The position numbers and the translations under genes are program-made. Below the pieces are notes generated by a model that searched no databases, was not told the DNA's origin, and was given only the letters and a program-made list of their open reading frames with translations. Shown in pieces: positions 28,068 through 36,617 of a stretch of 64,000 bases of DNA. Source of the DNA: Timaviella obliquedivisa GSE-PSE-MK23-08B (GTDB lineage: Bacteria > Cyanobacteriota > Cyanobacteriia > Elainellales > Elainellaceae); assembly GCA_019358855.1 (NCBI GenBank), contig JAHHII010000005.1:62001-126000 (forward strand), in the 5' to 3' direction. How positions within the stretch are numbered: the first letter of the stretch is position 1; every line of letters starts with the position of its first letter.

Positions 28068-28095
28068 ATCAAGGTACATACATCAAGGTACATAC
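28068..28095. repeat. 14-bp tandem duplication upstream of the nitrilase gene
   Basis: ATCAAGGTACATAC occurs twice head to tail at 28068-28081 and 28082-28095, ending 16 bp before the nitrilase ATG and next to its ribosome site (GAAGAGG). It may be a recent slippage duplication that lengthens the leader, or a doubled operator. Confidence 0.6.
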
Positions 28096-28111
28096 ATTGA
28101 AGAGGTGACTC

Positions 28112-29125
28112 ATGGGCGATATCGCCAAAGTTAGAGCCGCCGCAGTGCAGCTCAGTCCTGTACTGTTTAGCCGCGAAGGCACTACGGAGAAAGTATTACA
28201 GGCGATCGCCAAAGCCGCTGAACAAGGGGTGCAGATTATTGTTTTCCCAGAAACTTTCATCCCTTACTATCCCTATTTCTCCTTCGTGCAACCGCCCGTT
28301 CTGATGGGCAAAGAGCATATGCGTCTTTACGAAGAAGCCGTGACGGTTCCTGGAGTTGTCACCAATGCCATTAGTCGTGCCGCTCAGGCACACAATATGG
28401 TAGTGGTTTTGGGTGTTAATGAACGAGATCATGGCTCGCTCTACAATACTCAGATTATCTTCGATGCCGATGGTGAATTATTACTGAAACGGCGCAAAAT
28501 TACACCGACTTATCATGAGCGTATGGTCTGGGGGCAAGGAGATGGAGCAGGGCTGAAAGCGCTGGATACCGCTGTGGGCAAAGTTGGCGCACTTGCCTGT
28601 TGGGAGCATTACAATCCATTAGCCCGGTATGCGCTCATGGCTCAGCATGAGCAAATCCACTGCGCTCAGTTTCCAGGTTCGCTCGTAGGAGAGATTTTTA
28701 CAGAGCAAATTGAGGTGACGGTTCGTCATCACGCGCTGGAATCAGGATGTTTTGTAATTAATTCTACAGGTTGGCTTTCACCAGAACAGGTACAGCAAAT
28801 TACGCCCGATGATAAGCTTCAGAAAGCGTTGAAGGGCGGATGCTATACCGTCATTATTAGCCCAGAAGGAACGCTGCTTTGTGAGCCTATTACCGAAGGG
28901 GAAGGAATGGCGATCGCGGATCTAGATTTCTCTCTGATCACTAAAAGGAAGCGCATGATGGACTCTGTAGGGCACTATGCTCGTCCAGATCTTTTACATC
29001 TGACGTTGAATAACGCGCCTGGGCTAGTTATGCGTCGAGATGAAGCACCAGAAAATCCATTAGAGAATTCTGACTCTAATGCAAATGCGAACGATGATAG
29101 TCATGCTTCGCCTCTTACTTTATGA
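28112..29125 (+). CDS. Nit6803-type nitrilase (Nit1)
   Basis: 337 residues. The catalytic triad is visible at E47 (VFPETF), K129 (KRRKITPT) and C163 ([11 protein letters not shown]), each exactly six residues before the E53-K135-C169 triad known for Synechocystis Nit6803. These enzymes hydrolyse nitriles to acids and ammonia in the cytoplasm. In Nit1C-bearing Pseudomonas the cluster is needed for growth on cyanide, so detoxifying or using cyanide or a related nitrile is plausible here. The C-terminal 25 residues ([15 protein letters not shown]) are a low-complexity tail. Its stop overlaps the radical SAM start (ATGA), indicating translational coupling. Confidence 0.95.
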   Translation: MGDIAKVRAAAVQLSPVLFSREGTTEKVLQAIAKAAEQGVQIIVFPETFIPYYPYFSFVQPPVLMGKEHMRLYEEAVTVPGVVTNAISRAAQAHNMVVVLGVNERDHGSLYNTQIIFDADGELLLKRRKITPTYHERMVWGQGDGAGLKALDTAVGKVGALACWEHYNPLARYALMAQHEQIHCAQFPGSLVGEIFTEQIEVTVRHHALESGCFVINSTGWLSPEQVQQITPDDKLQKALKGGCYTVIISPEGTLLCEPITEGEGMAIADLDFSLITKRKRMMDSVGHYARPDLLHLTLNNAPGLVMRRDEAPENPLENSDSNANANDDSHASPLTL

Positions 29126-30216
29126 AAGAAGCTATGAACAAACAACAGCTTATTACTGAACTGCAATCTCAGGGGTTAAAGCTACTTGAAAAAGAGGTTG
29201 GTGCAGCCGGACGTAAAGGTGGCGCAGGGCCTTCAGATCATAAGGCAGTTACGATTGATGGCACAACGATCATGGTGCCGATTTTCACCGACACTGCGGC
29301 ACAGTCTCCTTACACTGCCGAAATTCTGCCAACGGGGGAGGCACTGCTGAAGTATGAAGAAGAACCCCTTGCACCTATTCATTTTCCCCATCCACCAAAG
29401 TTCTATAGCCTCAATACTGTGGATGGCATCCCTTACTGGAAGATTGCCCTCCTTCATAGCCAAGACGTTTTGGCGACTACTGTTTTGCAAACCTGCATCC
29501 GCTATAGTGACACTACAACATCTTGTCAGTTCTGCGCTATCGGTCAATCTTTGGCAAGCGATCGCACCATTGCCCGCAAAACTCCCAACCAGGTGGCAGA
29601 GGTTGCTGTTGCTGCTGTTCGGCTAGATAGTGTCAAACACCTTGTAATGACTACAGGTACGCCCAACGTTAGCGATCGTGGTGCGGCATACTTAACTGAA
29701 TGTGCCGCAGCAGTTAAGGCACAGGTTAATTTACCCATTCAGGCGCAGTGCGAGCCTCCTGACCAGTTTACTTGGTTTGAACGGATGAAGAACGCTGGAA
29801 TAGAAAGTTTGGGAATGCATCTAGAGGCAGTGGAGCCAGAAGTTAGAGAACGAATCATGCCTGGAAAAGCGACTGTGCCGATCGCATACTACTTAGAAGC
29901 ATTTGAGGCAGCCGTTAAGGTGTTTGGGCGAGGACAGGTCAGCACTTACCTGCTGGCTGGTCTAGGCGATCGTCAGGCTGCTCTGGTCGAAATGAGTGAA
30001 CGATTGATTCAAATTGGGGTTTATCCATTTATTGTGCCATTTGTGCCAATCACGGGCACTCCCCTATCGCAACATCCTGCCCCCAATAGTGAATGGATGG
30101 TCACCCTCTATCAACAGGTTGGCAAGCTTTTGAAGCAAGCAGGAATGTCTTCCAAAGATATGAGTGCGGGTTGTGCAAAGTGTGGTGCTTGTTCTGCACT
30201 CTCGACCTTTGAGTGA
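29122..30216 (+). CDS. MSMEG_0568-family radical SAM protein (Nit1C)
   Basis: 364 residues. The iron-sulfur site is C-x9-C-x2-C ([14 protein letters not shown]), not the usual CxxxCxxC, as is typical for this Nit1C family. A second cysteine cluster, CAKCGAC, lies at the C-terminus and could hold an auxiliary cluster. The substrate is unknown; the family is confined to Nit1C loci. The ATG at 29122 overlaps the nitrilase stop; another ATG at 29134 is possible. The GNAT gene starts 16 bp later. Confidence 0.93.
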   Translation: MKEAMNKQQLITELQSQGLKLLEKEVGAAGRKGGAGPSDHKAVTIDGTTIMVPIFTDTAAQSPYTAEILPTGEALLKYEEEPLAPIHFPHPPKFYSLNTVDGIPYWKIALLHSQDVLATTVLQTCIRYSDTTTSCQFCAIGQSLASDRTIARKTPNQVAEVAVAAVRLDSVKHLVMTTGTPNVSDRGAAYLTECAAAVKAQVNLPIQAQCEPPDQFTWFERMKNAGIESLGMHLEAVEPEVRERIMPGKATVPIAYYLEAFEAAVKVFGRGQVSTYLLAGLGDRQAALVEMSERLIQIGVYPFIVPFVPITGTPLSQHPAPNSEWMVTLYQQVGKLLKQAGMSSKDMSAGCAKCGACSALSTFE

Positions 30217-30232
30217 GGCTGTGAGAAAAAAT

Positions 30233-30784
30233 ATGCAAAGCTACAGTTTTAACTTAGCAACGACTCCAACTGATGTTCAAGCTTATTTTGCTTTACGTCA
30301 TCAAATTTTTGTGGAAGAACAAGGTTTATTTTCAGGTGATTCTACAAGTAATTCAATTGCCAATGAAGTCGATGATCGCGATGCGATCGCCTATCCTATT
30401 GTTGCAAAGTTGCAGGCTCAAGTTGTAGGGGTTGTTCGCATTTACGAACTTCAGCACAGAATTTGGTACGGCGGGCGACTGGGCGTTCACGTCGATCATC
30501 GTCGTGCTGGCAAAGTAGGTAAAGGATTAATTCATCAAGCGGTAACAACAGCCCACGGGTGGGGGTGCGATCGCTTTTTAGCAACCGTCCAGTCTCAAAA
30601 CGTGCGATTTTTTCAGCGATTGCATTGGACATCTCTCGAAGAATTGCATTTGTGTGGATTAAATCATGCTTTGATGGAAGCAGATCTTAGCTTTTATCCC
30701 CCTGGCTCCAGCGATCGACCCCTCTTACAGTTCCCAAATGTACAACCTTCCCTTCGGCATCCCTCTCTTATAGAAGCCTCTTAA
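30233..30784 (+). CDS. MSMEG_0567/Sll0786-family GNAT N-acetyltransferase (Nit1C)
   Basis: About 183 residues from the ATG at 30233; a GTG at 30221 is an alternative start. The GNAT core is visible: YFALRHQIFVEEQGLF at the front, VVGVVRIYEL in the central strand, then the acetyl-CoA loop region LGVHVDHRRAGKVGKGLIHQ and CDRFLATVQSQNVRFFQRL. It would acetylate an amine from acetyl-CoA; the acceptor is unknown. In some bacteria this domain is fused to the AIR-synthase-like domain, which here is a separate gene one base downstream of the stop. Confidence 0.92.
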   Translation: MQSYSFNLATTPTDVQAYFALRHQIFVEEQGLFSGDSTSNSIANEVDDRDAIAYPIVAKLQAQVVGVVRIYELQHRIWYGGRLGVHVDHRRAGKVGKGLIHQAVTTAHGWGCDRFLATVQSQNVRFFQRLHWTSLEELHLCGLNHALMEADLSFYPPGSSDRPLLQFPNVQPSLRHPSLIEAS

Positions 30785-30785
30785 C

Positions 30786-31772
30786 GTGAACTTGCTAACG
30801 ATTACCACTCAGCTTCGGAAAGCTTTAGGCATTGGTTACAAGCAAGATATTCAAACAGCCTCTGCTCATCTTCAGCCTGAACTGTCCCTGGCTGCATCCA
30901 ACCCAACCATTGCTATTGGCGATGATTGTGCTGCTATTCCTGACGGTAATGGCTATTTGTTGCTAGCCTCTGAAGGACTGCTGCCAAGCTTAGTCGAAAC
31001 TGAACCTTGGTTCGCAGGGTGGTGCGCTGTCATGGTCAATATCAGCGACATTTACGCAATGGGTGGTCGCCCGATCGCCCTCGTCGATACGCTCTGGAGC
31101 CAGTCGCCGGCAGCAACTCAACCCATCTGGCAAGGGATGTTGGCAGCCGCTAGAACCTATAGCGTCCCCATTGTAGGAGGGCATACGAATTGCCATAGTC
31201 CTTATAATGCTCTTTCGGTTGCCATCCTGGGACGTGCTAAAGCTCTCATTACTAGCTTCAATGCTCAACCTGGCGATTCACTACTGATTGCAACTGATTT
31301 TCGGGGTCAAGCCCATCCGCGCTATCCCTTTTGGAATGCAACCCTAGAAACTGAGCCTGCTCGTCTTCGCGGTGATCTAGAACTCTTGCCAATGTTAGCT
31401 GAGGTGGGACTATGCAATGCAGGTAAAGACATTAGCATGGGCGGTATTTTAGGAACGCTGCTAATGCTTTTAGAAACGTCAAACTGTGGTGCTGTCCTTA
31501 ATCTCGATCGCATTCCTTCACCGTCCACATTGTCGTTAGAAGATTGGTTAACTCGGTTTCCTAGCTATGGTTTTTTACTGAGTGTTCGCCCTAATCATTT
31601 TTCGATCGTTCAATCTCACTTTCATCAACGCAACTTGGTTTGTGAGGCGATCGGTACCATTCAATCAGAACCTAAACTTCTGTTAGAAAGTCTTTCCCAA
31701 ACAGAAGTATTCTGGGATTTACAGCAACATCCTCTGACAGGTTTTGGCAACCAAAAGCCATTCCCAAAATGA
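30786..31772 (+). CDS. Sll0787-family AIR synthase-like protein (Nit1C)
   Basis: 328 residues, GTG start at 30786 directly after the GNAT stop. The PurM/AIR-synthase fold shows IGDDCAAIPDGNGYLLLASE (metal/ATP-binding strand), WCAVMVNISDIYAMGGRPIA and VGGHTNCHSPYNALSVAILG. Members of this superfamily (PurM, ThiL, SelD, HypE) use ATP to activate carbonyl or carbamoyl groups. No substrate is known for this branch. The tight junctions on both sides show that it is part of one transcript. Confidence 0.93.
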   Translation: MNLLTITTQLRKALGIGYKQDIQTASAHLQPELSLAASNPTIAIGDDCAAIPDGNGYLLLASEGLLPSLVETEPWFAGWCAVMVNISDIYAMGGRPIALVDTLWSQSPAATQPIWQGMLAAARTYSVPIVGGHTNCHSPYNALSVAILGRAKALITSFNAQPGDSLLIATDFRGQAHPRYPFWNATLETEPARLRGDLELLPMLAEVGLCNAGKDISMGGILGTLLMLLETSNCGAVLNLDRIPSPSTLSLEDWLTRFPSYGFLLSVRPNHFSIVQSHFHQRNLVCEAIGTIQSEPKLLLESLSQTEVFWDLQQHPLTGFGNQKPFPK

Positions 31773-32929
31773 TGACCCAATCGTCCCTACGAATTGCACT
31801 ATTAACTTATGCTACCAAGCCTAGGGGTAGCGTCATGCAAACTCTCTATCTCGCTGAAGCGCTTCAGTCTCTAGGTCATACAGTCTGTATTTTTGCGTTG
31901 TCTAAAGGCGAAAGCTTTTGTCGTCCTGTAATCTGTGAAACTCGCTTCATTCCCTCCCAGCCTGCTGCGCTAGATGTTGAAGCACTTGTAAAACAACGAG
32001 TACAAGAATTTGTTGATTATTTTGAGCAATGTAATGAAGCCTACGACTGCTATCATGCCCAAGACTGTATTAGTGCAAATGCATTAGCCATTCTGCGTGA
32101 CTCTCCCCAGAAAATGCGTCATCCTATTCCTCACTTCATCCGCACGATTCACCATATTGATAATTACAATCATCCCTATCTTCAGCAATGTCAGGATCGC
32201 TCAATTCGTTTACCTGACTTGTGCCTTTGCGTCAGTCAATACTGGCAAGAACAGGTTTGGCAGCAGTATCAAGTTCATGCCAAGCGCGTTATTAATGGCG
32301 TAGATACCGTCAGATTTTCTCCATTGACTAACGGGTTAGAATCTCAGCTTCAGCAACGGTTTCAACTCAGTGGCAGCCCCATCTACCTGACGGTAGGAGG
32401 CATTGAACCCCGCAAAAACTCCATCACTTTATTAACGGCGTTCTCTCAGGTTCTAAAAATCCATCCTGATGCTCAACTCATCATTGCAGGCGGCGATACT
32501 TTTTTTGATTATTCTTCCTATCGAGAACAGTTTTTTAATACAGTTCAGCAAACAGGGATGCCTGAAAAAGCTCTGGTTCTACCGGGCACTATTTCTGATG
32601 CCGAGCTACCTGCTTTGTATCGCTGTGCCGATGCGTTCATTTTCCCTTCAGTTAAAGAAGGCTGGGGAATGGTGGTACTGGAAGCGATCGCCACTCACCT
32701 GCCTGTTGTCACGTCCAACATTCCGCCGTTTACCGAGTTTCTTACCAACGCACAGGCACTTTTGGTCGATCCCAATGCGACAGAAGCGATCGCTCAAGCT
32801 ATGCTAGATGTCGTTCAACCCACTATTGCACAATCTCTAATTCAACAAAGTCAGTCTGTTTTGTCCCATTACACTTGGCTCACGGCTGCCCAAATGCATC
32901 TAAAATTTTATTGTGATATTCATCTTTAG
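31769..32929 (+). CDS. MSMEG_0565-family glycosyltransferase (GT4, Nit1C)
   Basis: 386 residues with a GT-B, GT4-type fold. The N-terminal domain has GSVMQTLYLAEALQSLGHTV; the C-terminal nucleotide-sugar domain has YLTVGGIEPRKNSITLLTAF and the EX7E-type region FPSVKEGWGMVVLEAIATHL. It transfers a sugar from an activated donor to an unknown acceptor. The ATG overlaps the preceding stop (ATGATG), so it is translationally coupled to the AIR-synthase-like gene. Its presence suggests that the Nit1C product, or a storage form of it, is glycosylated. Confidence 0.93.
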   Translation: MMTQSSLRIALLTYATKPRGSVMQTLYLAEALQSLGHTVCIFALSKGESFCRPVICETRFIPSQPAALDVEALVKQRVQEFVDYFEQCNEAYDCYHAQDCISANALAILRDSPQKMRHPIPHFIRTIHHIDNYNHPYLQQCQDRSIRLPDLCLCVSQYWQEQVWQQYQVHAKRVINGVDTVRFSPLTNGLESQLQQRFQLSGSPIYLTVGGIEPRKNSITLLTAFSQVLKIHPDAQLIIAGGDTFFDYSSYREQFFNTVQQTGMPEKALVLPGTISDAELPALYRCADAFIFPSVKEGWGMVVLEAIATHLPVVTSNIPPFTEFLTNAQALLVDPNATEAIAQAMLDVVQPTIAQSLIQQSQSVLSHYTWLTAAQMHLKFYCDIHL

Positions 32930-32956
32930 TAACCTCTCACAAATCTAATCAACGCC

Positions 32957-33247
32957 ATGCCCGAAATTCACTTTCAAATTAAATGGCCCGACGGTCAGCC
33001 AGAAACCTGCTATTCGCCCTCGCTTATTGTCAAAGACTATTTTACGCCTAACAGCGAGTACAACTTAGAAGATTTTGTAATGCGATCGCGGACTGCTTTG
33101 AACATTGCCAGCGATCGGGTATTGGCAAAATATGGAATGCCCTGTGGTAGAGCACTAGGGCAGATCCGCCAGATTGAAGTAACGGCAGCAGCCTATCAAA
33201 ATCTTCCTGACCCCAAGGTGCAATTTCTTCAATTTATTGAGAATTAA
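32957..33247 (+). CDS. MSMEG_0570-family nitrogen starvation response protein (Nit1C)
   Basis: 96 residues, typical length for this small Nit1C protein: MPEIHFQIKWPDGQPETCYS, then VKDYFTPNSEYNLEDFVMRS and a C-terminal IEVTAAAYQNLPDPKVQF. The protein is soluble and has no known activity. It lies 27 bp after the glycosyltransferase and closes the cluster. The following 204 bp to the next gene contain no obvious terminator. Confidence 0.93.
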   Translation: MPEIHFQIKWPDGQPETCYSPSLIVKDYFTPNSEYNLEDFVMRSRTALNIASDRVLAKYGMPCGRALGQIRQIEVTAAAYQNLPDPKVQFLQFIEN

Positions 33248-33451
33248 TATGGCAATCCTAAGTTAATTTTATACGAACTCTGTAAATCTACCTTTTATAA
33301 GAAATAAAGGGTTCCTTGTATTTTGTATAAAGGCTCACCCTGCTTTTAACTAGCTGTAAGTAATTATCAACACCATTAAATTAGCTTGCCAGCTTTGTTG
33401 AACTAGATGGGTAAACTATTGCCATAATTAACTCGTCACTTCATACTTTGG

Positions 33452-35443
33452 GTGACCAGGAGCACAGGAACCTATTCCATGAACATCAGCACAATTCTTG
33501 ATCAAATTGACATGGGCAGCATCGCCCTTCCTGAATTCCAACGCGGCTATGTTTGGAACCGCGACCAAGTGCGAAATTTCATGGACTCCCTCTACCGTCG
33601 TCACCCTATCGGTAGTCTCCTCGTCTGGGTTACCCAAACCGATCAAGCTGCCGACCACGCTCGTGGCTCTGGACAACTTGCAGCGGGAGTTATTAAACTT
33701 CTTCTCGATGGACAACAGCGCATCACTTCCCTCTACGGCATAATTCGCGGTCACGCTCCTAAGTTTTTCGACGGTAACGCCCAAGCTTTTACTGGAGTTT
33801 ACTTCAATCTTGAGGAAGAAACCTTCGAGTTCTATGCCCCCCTAAAAATGCAGGGCAACCCTCTCTGGATTAACGTCACTGCTCTAATGCAGCAAGGTAT
33901 TGGTGGATTCATGCAGCCCTTCTTTACCGATCCTGAATACCAATCCAAAGCCAGCCTCTATCTCGAACGTTTGAATACAGTCGTTGGCATCAAAGACATT
34001 AACCTCCACATTGAAGAAGTCACAGGAGCTAACAAAACCGTTGATGTCGTGGTCGATATTTTCAACAAAGTCAACAGCGGCGGCACCAAACTCTCTAAAG
34101 GTGACCTCGCCCTCGCCAAAATTTGCGCTGAATGGACAGAAGCCCGCAATCAACTTAAGGCTCGTCTAACCAAATGGGAAAAAGCTGGCTTTAACTTTCG
34201 CATGGAACTGTTTTTACGCTGCATCAATGCCATTATCACGAATGAAGCTCTCTTCTCTGCCTTCAAAGATGTCAAAATCGATCGCTTTCAAAAAGGAGTA
34301 CACGAAGCTGAAAAATCTATCGATACCTTGCTAAATCTCATTTCTTCTCGCCTCGGACTTGACCACGATCGCGTTTTAGGAAGTCACTATGCTTTCCCCC
34401 TCATGGCACGCTATCTCGACCAAAACGGCGGACACTTTCCAAGTCACAAAGAACGCGATCAACTCCTCTACTGGTTTATCCATGTCTTTCTCTGGGGACG
34501 CTATGCCGGATCCACCGAGTCGGTTCTCAAGCAGGATCTAGCCGTCCTCAGTTCCTCTGACGGTAGCCTTGAAAAACTCATTGCTCTCCTCCGCCAAAAC
34601 CGAGGGGATCTACGAATCCAGCCCGATGATTTTAATAACTGGGGAATTGGCAGTCGCTTTTACCCCATGCTCTATATGCTCACTCGCGTCTACGGTGCGT
34701 GTGATTGGGAAGATAATATTCAACTTTCTAAACATCTGTTCGGCAACCTTAGCAGCCTGGAGGTTCACCATATTTTTCCCAAGTCGAAACTCTACGCTCA
34801 CGGCTACGATAAAGCAGAAGTGAACGCGATCGCTAACTTTACCTTCCTGACTAAAAGCACTAATCTAAACGTTTCCAATACCGATCCCTGTAACTACTTT
34901 GCTCACTACGAAAACAAACATCCTGGTACGATCGCCTCTCACTGGATTCCCATGAATCCCGAACTCTGGAAATACGAAAACTATCCTGATTTCCTTACCG
35001 CCCGCCGCGAACTCCTCGCCCAAGCTGCCAACACTTTTCTTGATAGTCTCTACTCCGGCACTGTCCCTGAATCTGCTGCCATTCCCTCTGTCCTGAACCG
35101 CAAAGTCATCCCTATCCCCAGCAACATTGCCAGCGAATTTGAAGATCAAGCCCTTCAGGAATGCAACGCCTGGGTGATCAATCAAGGACTTCCCGCAGGT
35201 GAATTAGCTTTTGAACTGGCTAATTTGGAAACAGGAAAAGCGATCGCAGTCCTTGACCTTGCCTGGTCGAATGGAATTCAGGAAGGCTACAGTCAACCTG
35301 TCGCCCTACTACTTGACGAAAAGCCTGAGCTAGAGAATCTTGCGAATCAGGCAGGGTATCGGTTCTTTACCAATATTGAGAGCTTTAAGCAGTATGTACA
35401 ACGAGAAATTTTGGGGTTGCAGGAAATAGCGTTGGCGCTTTGA
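33452..35443 (+). CDS. DUF262/HNH (GmrSD-like) protein
   Basis: 663 residues from the GTG at 33452 (MTRSTGTYSMNIS); an ATG at 33479 with AGGA upstream is an alternative. The N-terminal DUF262 domain has DQIDMGSIALPEFQRGYVWN and the NTPase-type motif LLLDGQQRITSLYG. An HNH nuclease motif (DUF1524-like) lies near residues 430-470: LEVHHIFPKSKLYAHGY then NFTFLTKSTNLNVSN. This pairing is that of GmrSD-type, type IV restriction enzymes that cut modified phage DNA. The C-terminal 100 residues are unassigned. No methyltransferase or partner is encoded nearby. A defence role is inferred. By eye its codons favour C-ending Leu and Ser more than the neighbours do, a hint of transfer. Confidence 0.85.
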   Translation: MTRSTGTYSMNISTILDQIDMGSIALPEFQRGYVWNRDQVRNFMDSLYRRHPIGSLLVWVTQTDQAADHARGSGQLAAGVIKLLLDGQQRITSLYGIIRGHAPKFFDGNAQAFTGVYFNLEEETFEFYAPLKMQGNPLWINVTALMQQGIGGFMQPFFTDPEYQSKASLYLERLNTVVGIKDINLHIEEVTGANKTVDVVVDIFNKVNSGGTKLSKGDLALAKICAEWTEARNQLKARLTKWEKAGFNFRMELFLRCINAIITNEALFSAFKDVKIDRFQKGVHEAEKSIDTLLNLISSRLGLDHDRVLGSHYAFPLMARYLDQNGGHFPSHKERDQLLYWFIHVFLWGRYAGSTESVLKQDLAVLSSSDGSLEKLIALLRQNRGDLRIQPDDFNNWGIGSRFYPMLYMLTRVYGACDWEDNIQLSKHLFGNLSSLEVHHIFPKSKLYAHGYDKAEVNAIANFTFLTKSTNLNVSNTDPCNYFAHYENKHPGTIASHWIPMNPELWKYENYPDFLTARRELLAQAANTFLDSLYSGTVPESAAIPSVLNRKVIPIPSNIASEFEDQALQECNAWVINQGLPAGELAFELANLETGKAIAVLDLAWSNGIQEGYSQPVALLLDEKPELENLANQAGYRFFTNIESFKQYVQREILGLQEIALAL

Positions 35444-35459
35444 AGGAATCGAGTTTAGA

Positions 35460-36557
35460 CTAAACCGGACGAGCGATCGCCTGACCTATTTGCACAGATG
35501 GATGTGAATAGCGCTCTAGCCATTCGGGTGAGTTGGGCAGCATTCTATAGAGTTGCCTAAGTTTATCTACATCATGTTGAAACCATTGATTAATCCATTC
35601 ACAGTAGTGTTGAATTGCCTGTTGTTCAGGGCACTTGTTCTTTAAACACTGAGCAATTAAATTGCCTGCCATTCTGCCAGACATGAGCGCCCGCAGCACG
35701 CCATGGGAAGAGGTTGGATCCAGCACTGTTGCTGCATCTCCTACTAGAAAATAGCCTTCTCCTGCGGGTTGTGAAACTTTTCGCCAAGTGACATCGGCTC
35801 CTCGCATGGGTTGATAAACAGTAAGTCCGGTAAACTCTGGTGGTAACCAATGGCGTGGTGGTGGCTCGACAAACGACAATCTTGTCCACTGATAAAGCTG
35901 ATGACGAACTTTAGCCGTCCAAGTCCATCCTTGTTCATCAGCAGCGATCGCAGGCGCTCCATCTCGGACTGAACAATCTCCGGTGACATACCCATAGTAA
36001 GCAGTGAGATGCGGTGCATAATGTTGAATGCTTAACCCCATCTGCCGAGCCCCCCAATGGTTTCCGCCTGCCGCATCTACGACCGCAGCCGATCGCAATT
36101 TGCCCTGCGTAGTGTTTACTCCCACAACTCTACCCTTGTCATTGCTGAGCAAGCCCAAAGCCCGACACGGATGAAGCACTGTCACGCCTAGTGTCTGAGC
36201 TTGTGCCAGCAACAGGGCATCAAGGTCGGCTCTCACTGCTTGGAAGCCTTGCCATGCTCCAGATTCATCTGCACCAAATGCTGCAAACTGGCGATCGCCT
36301 TCCCACTGCACCCAATTTCCAGTATGGCGTAGAAAACCAGCTGATAAAACGGCATTGAGCACACCCATCTGCTGGAGCAGCGGCTCAACACCAGGATGAA
36401 GCGTCTCACCCGGTCGCGATCGCGGAAACGCTTGTGCTTCCAGCAAAATCACCTCTAATCCTAACTGAGCGGCAGCGATCGCGGCGGCAGCACCTGCTGG
36501 ACCACTGCCAATTATGACAACATCACAATTCATCTCTGCATTCACTGCTCTGTTCAT
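35460..36557 (-). CDS. LodB-like FAD-dependent oxidoreductase
   Basis: 365 residues in the tryptophan-halogenase/geranylgeranyl-reductase-like flavoprotein group. FAD loop GSGPAGAAAA, the PRSRPGETLHPG motif, and the late VGDAATVLDPTSSHGV. It starts 60 bp after the LodA-like gene on the same strand. In known lod/gox operons this flavoprotein is required to make the cysteine tryptophylquinone cofactor of the oxidase, probably by hydroxylating the precursor tryptophan. A later start at 36533 (MNCDVVIIG) is possible. The role is inferred mainly from pairing with 36618-38846. Confidence 0.88.
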   Translation of the reverse strand: MNRAVNAEMNCDVVIIGSGPAGAAAAIAAAQLGLEVILLEAQAFPRSRPGETLHPGVEPLLQQMGVLNAVLSAGFLRHTGNWVQWEGDRQFAAFGADESGAWQGFQAVRADLDALLLAQAQTLGVTVLHPCRALGLLSNDKGRVVGVNTTQGKLRSAAVVDAAGGNHWGARQMGLSIQHYAPHLTAYYGYVTGDCSVRDGAPAIAADEQGWTWTAKVRHQLYQWTRLSFVEPPPRHWLPPEFTGLTVYQPMRGADVTWRKVSQPAGEGYFLVGDAATVLDPTSSHGVLRALMSGRMAGNLIAQCLKNKCPEQQAIQHYCEWINQWFQHDVDKLRQLYRMLPNSPEWLERYSHPSVQIGQAIARPV

Positions 36558-36617
36558 TAGTGATTCTAGATTTTGGAGTTTAGATAGAAAATTTTAATTC
36601 ATTTCTTCAAGATTATT

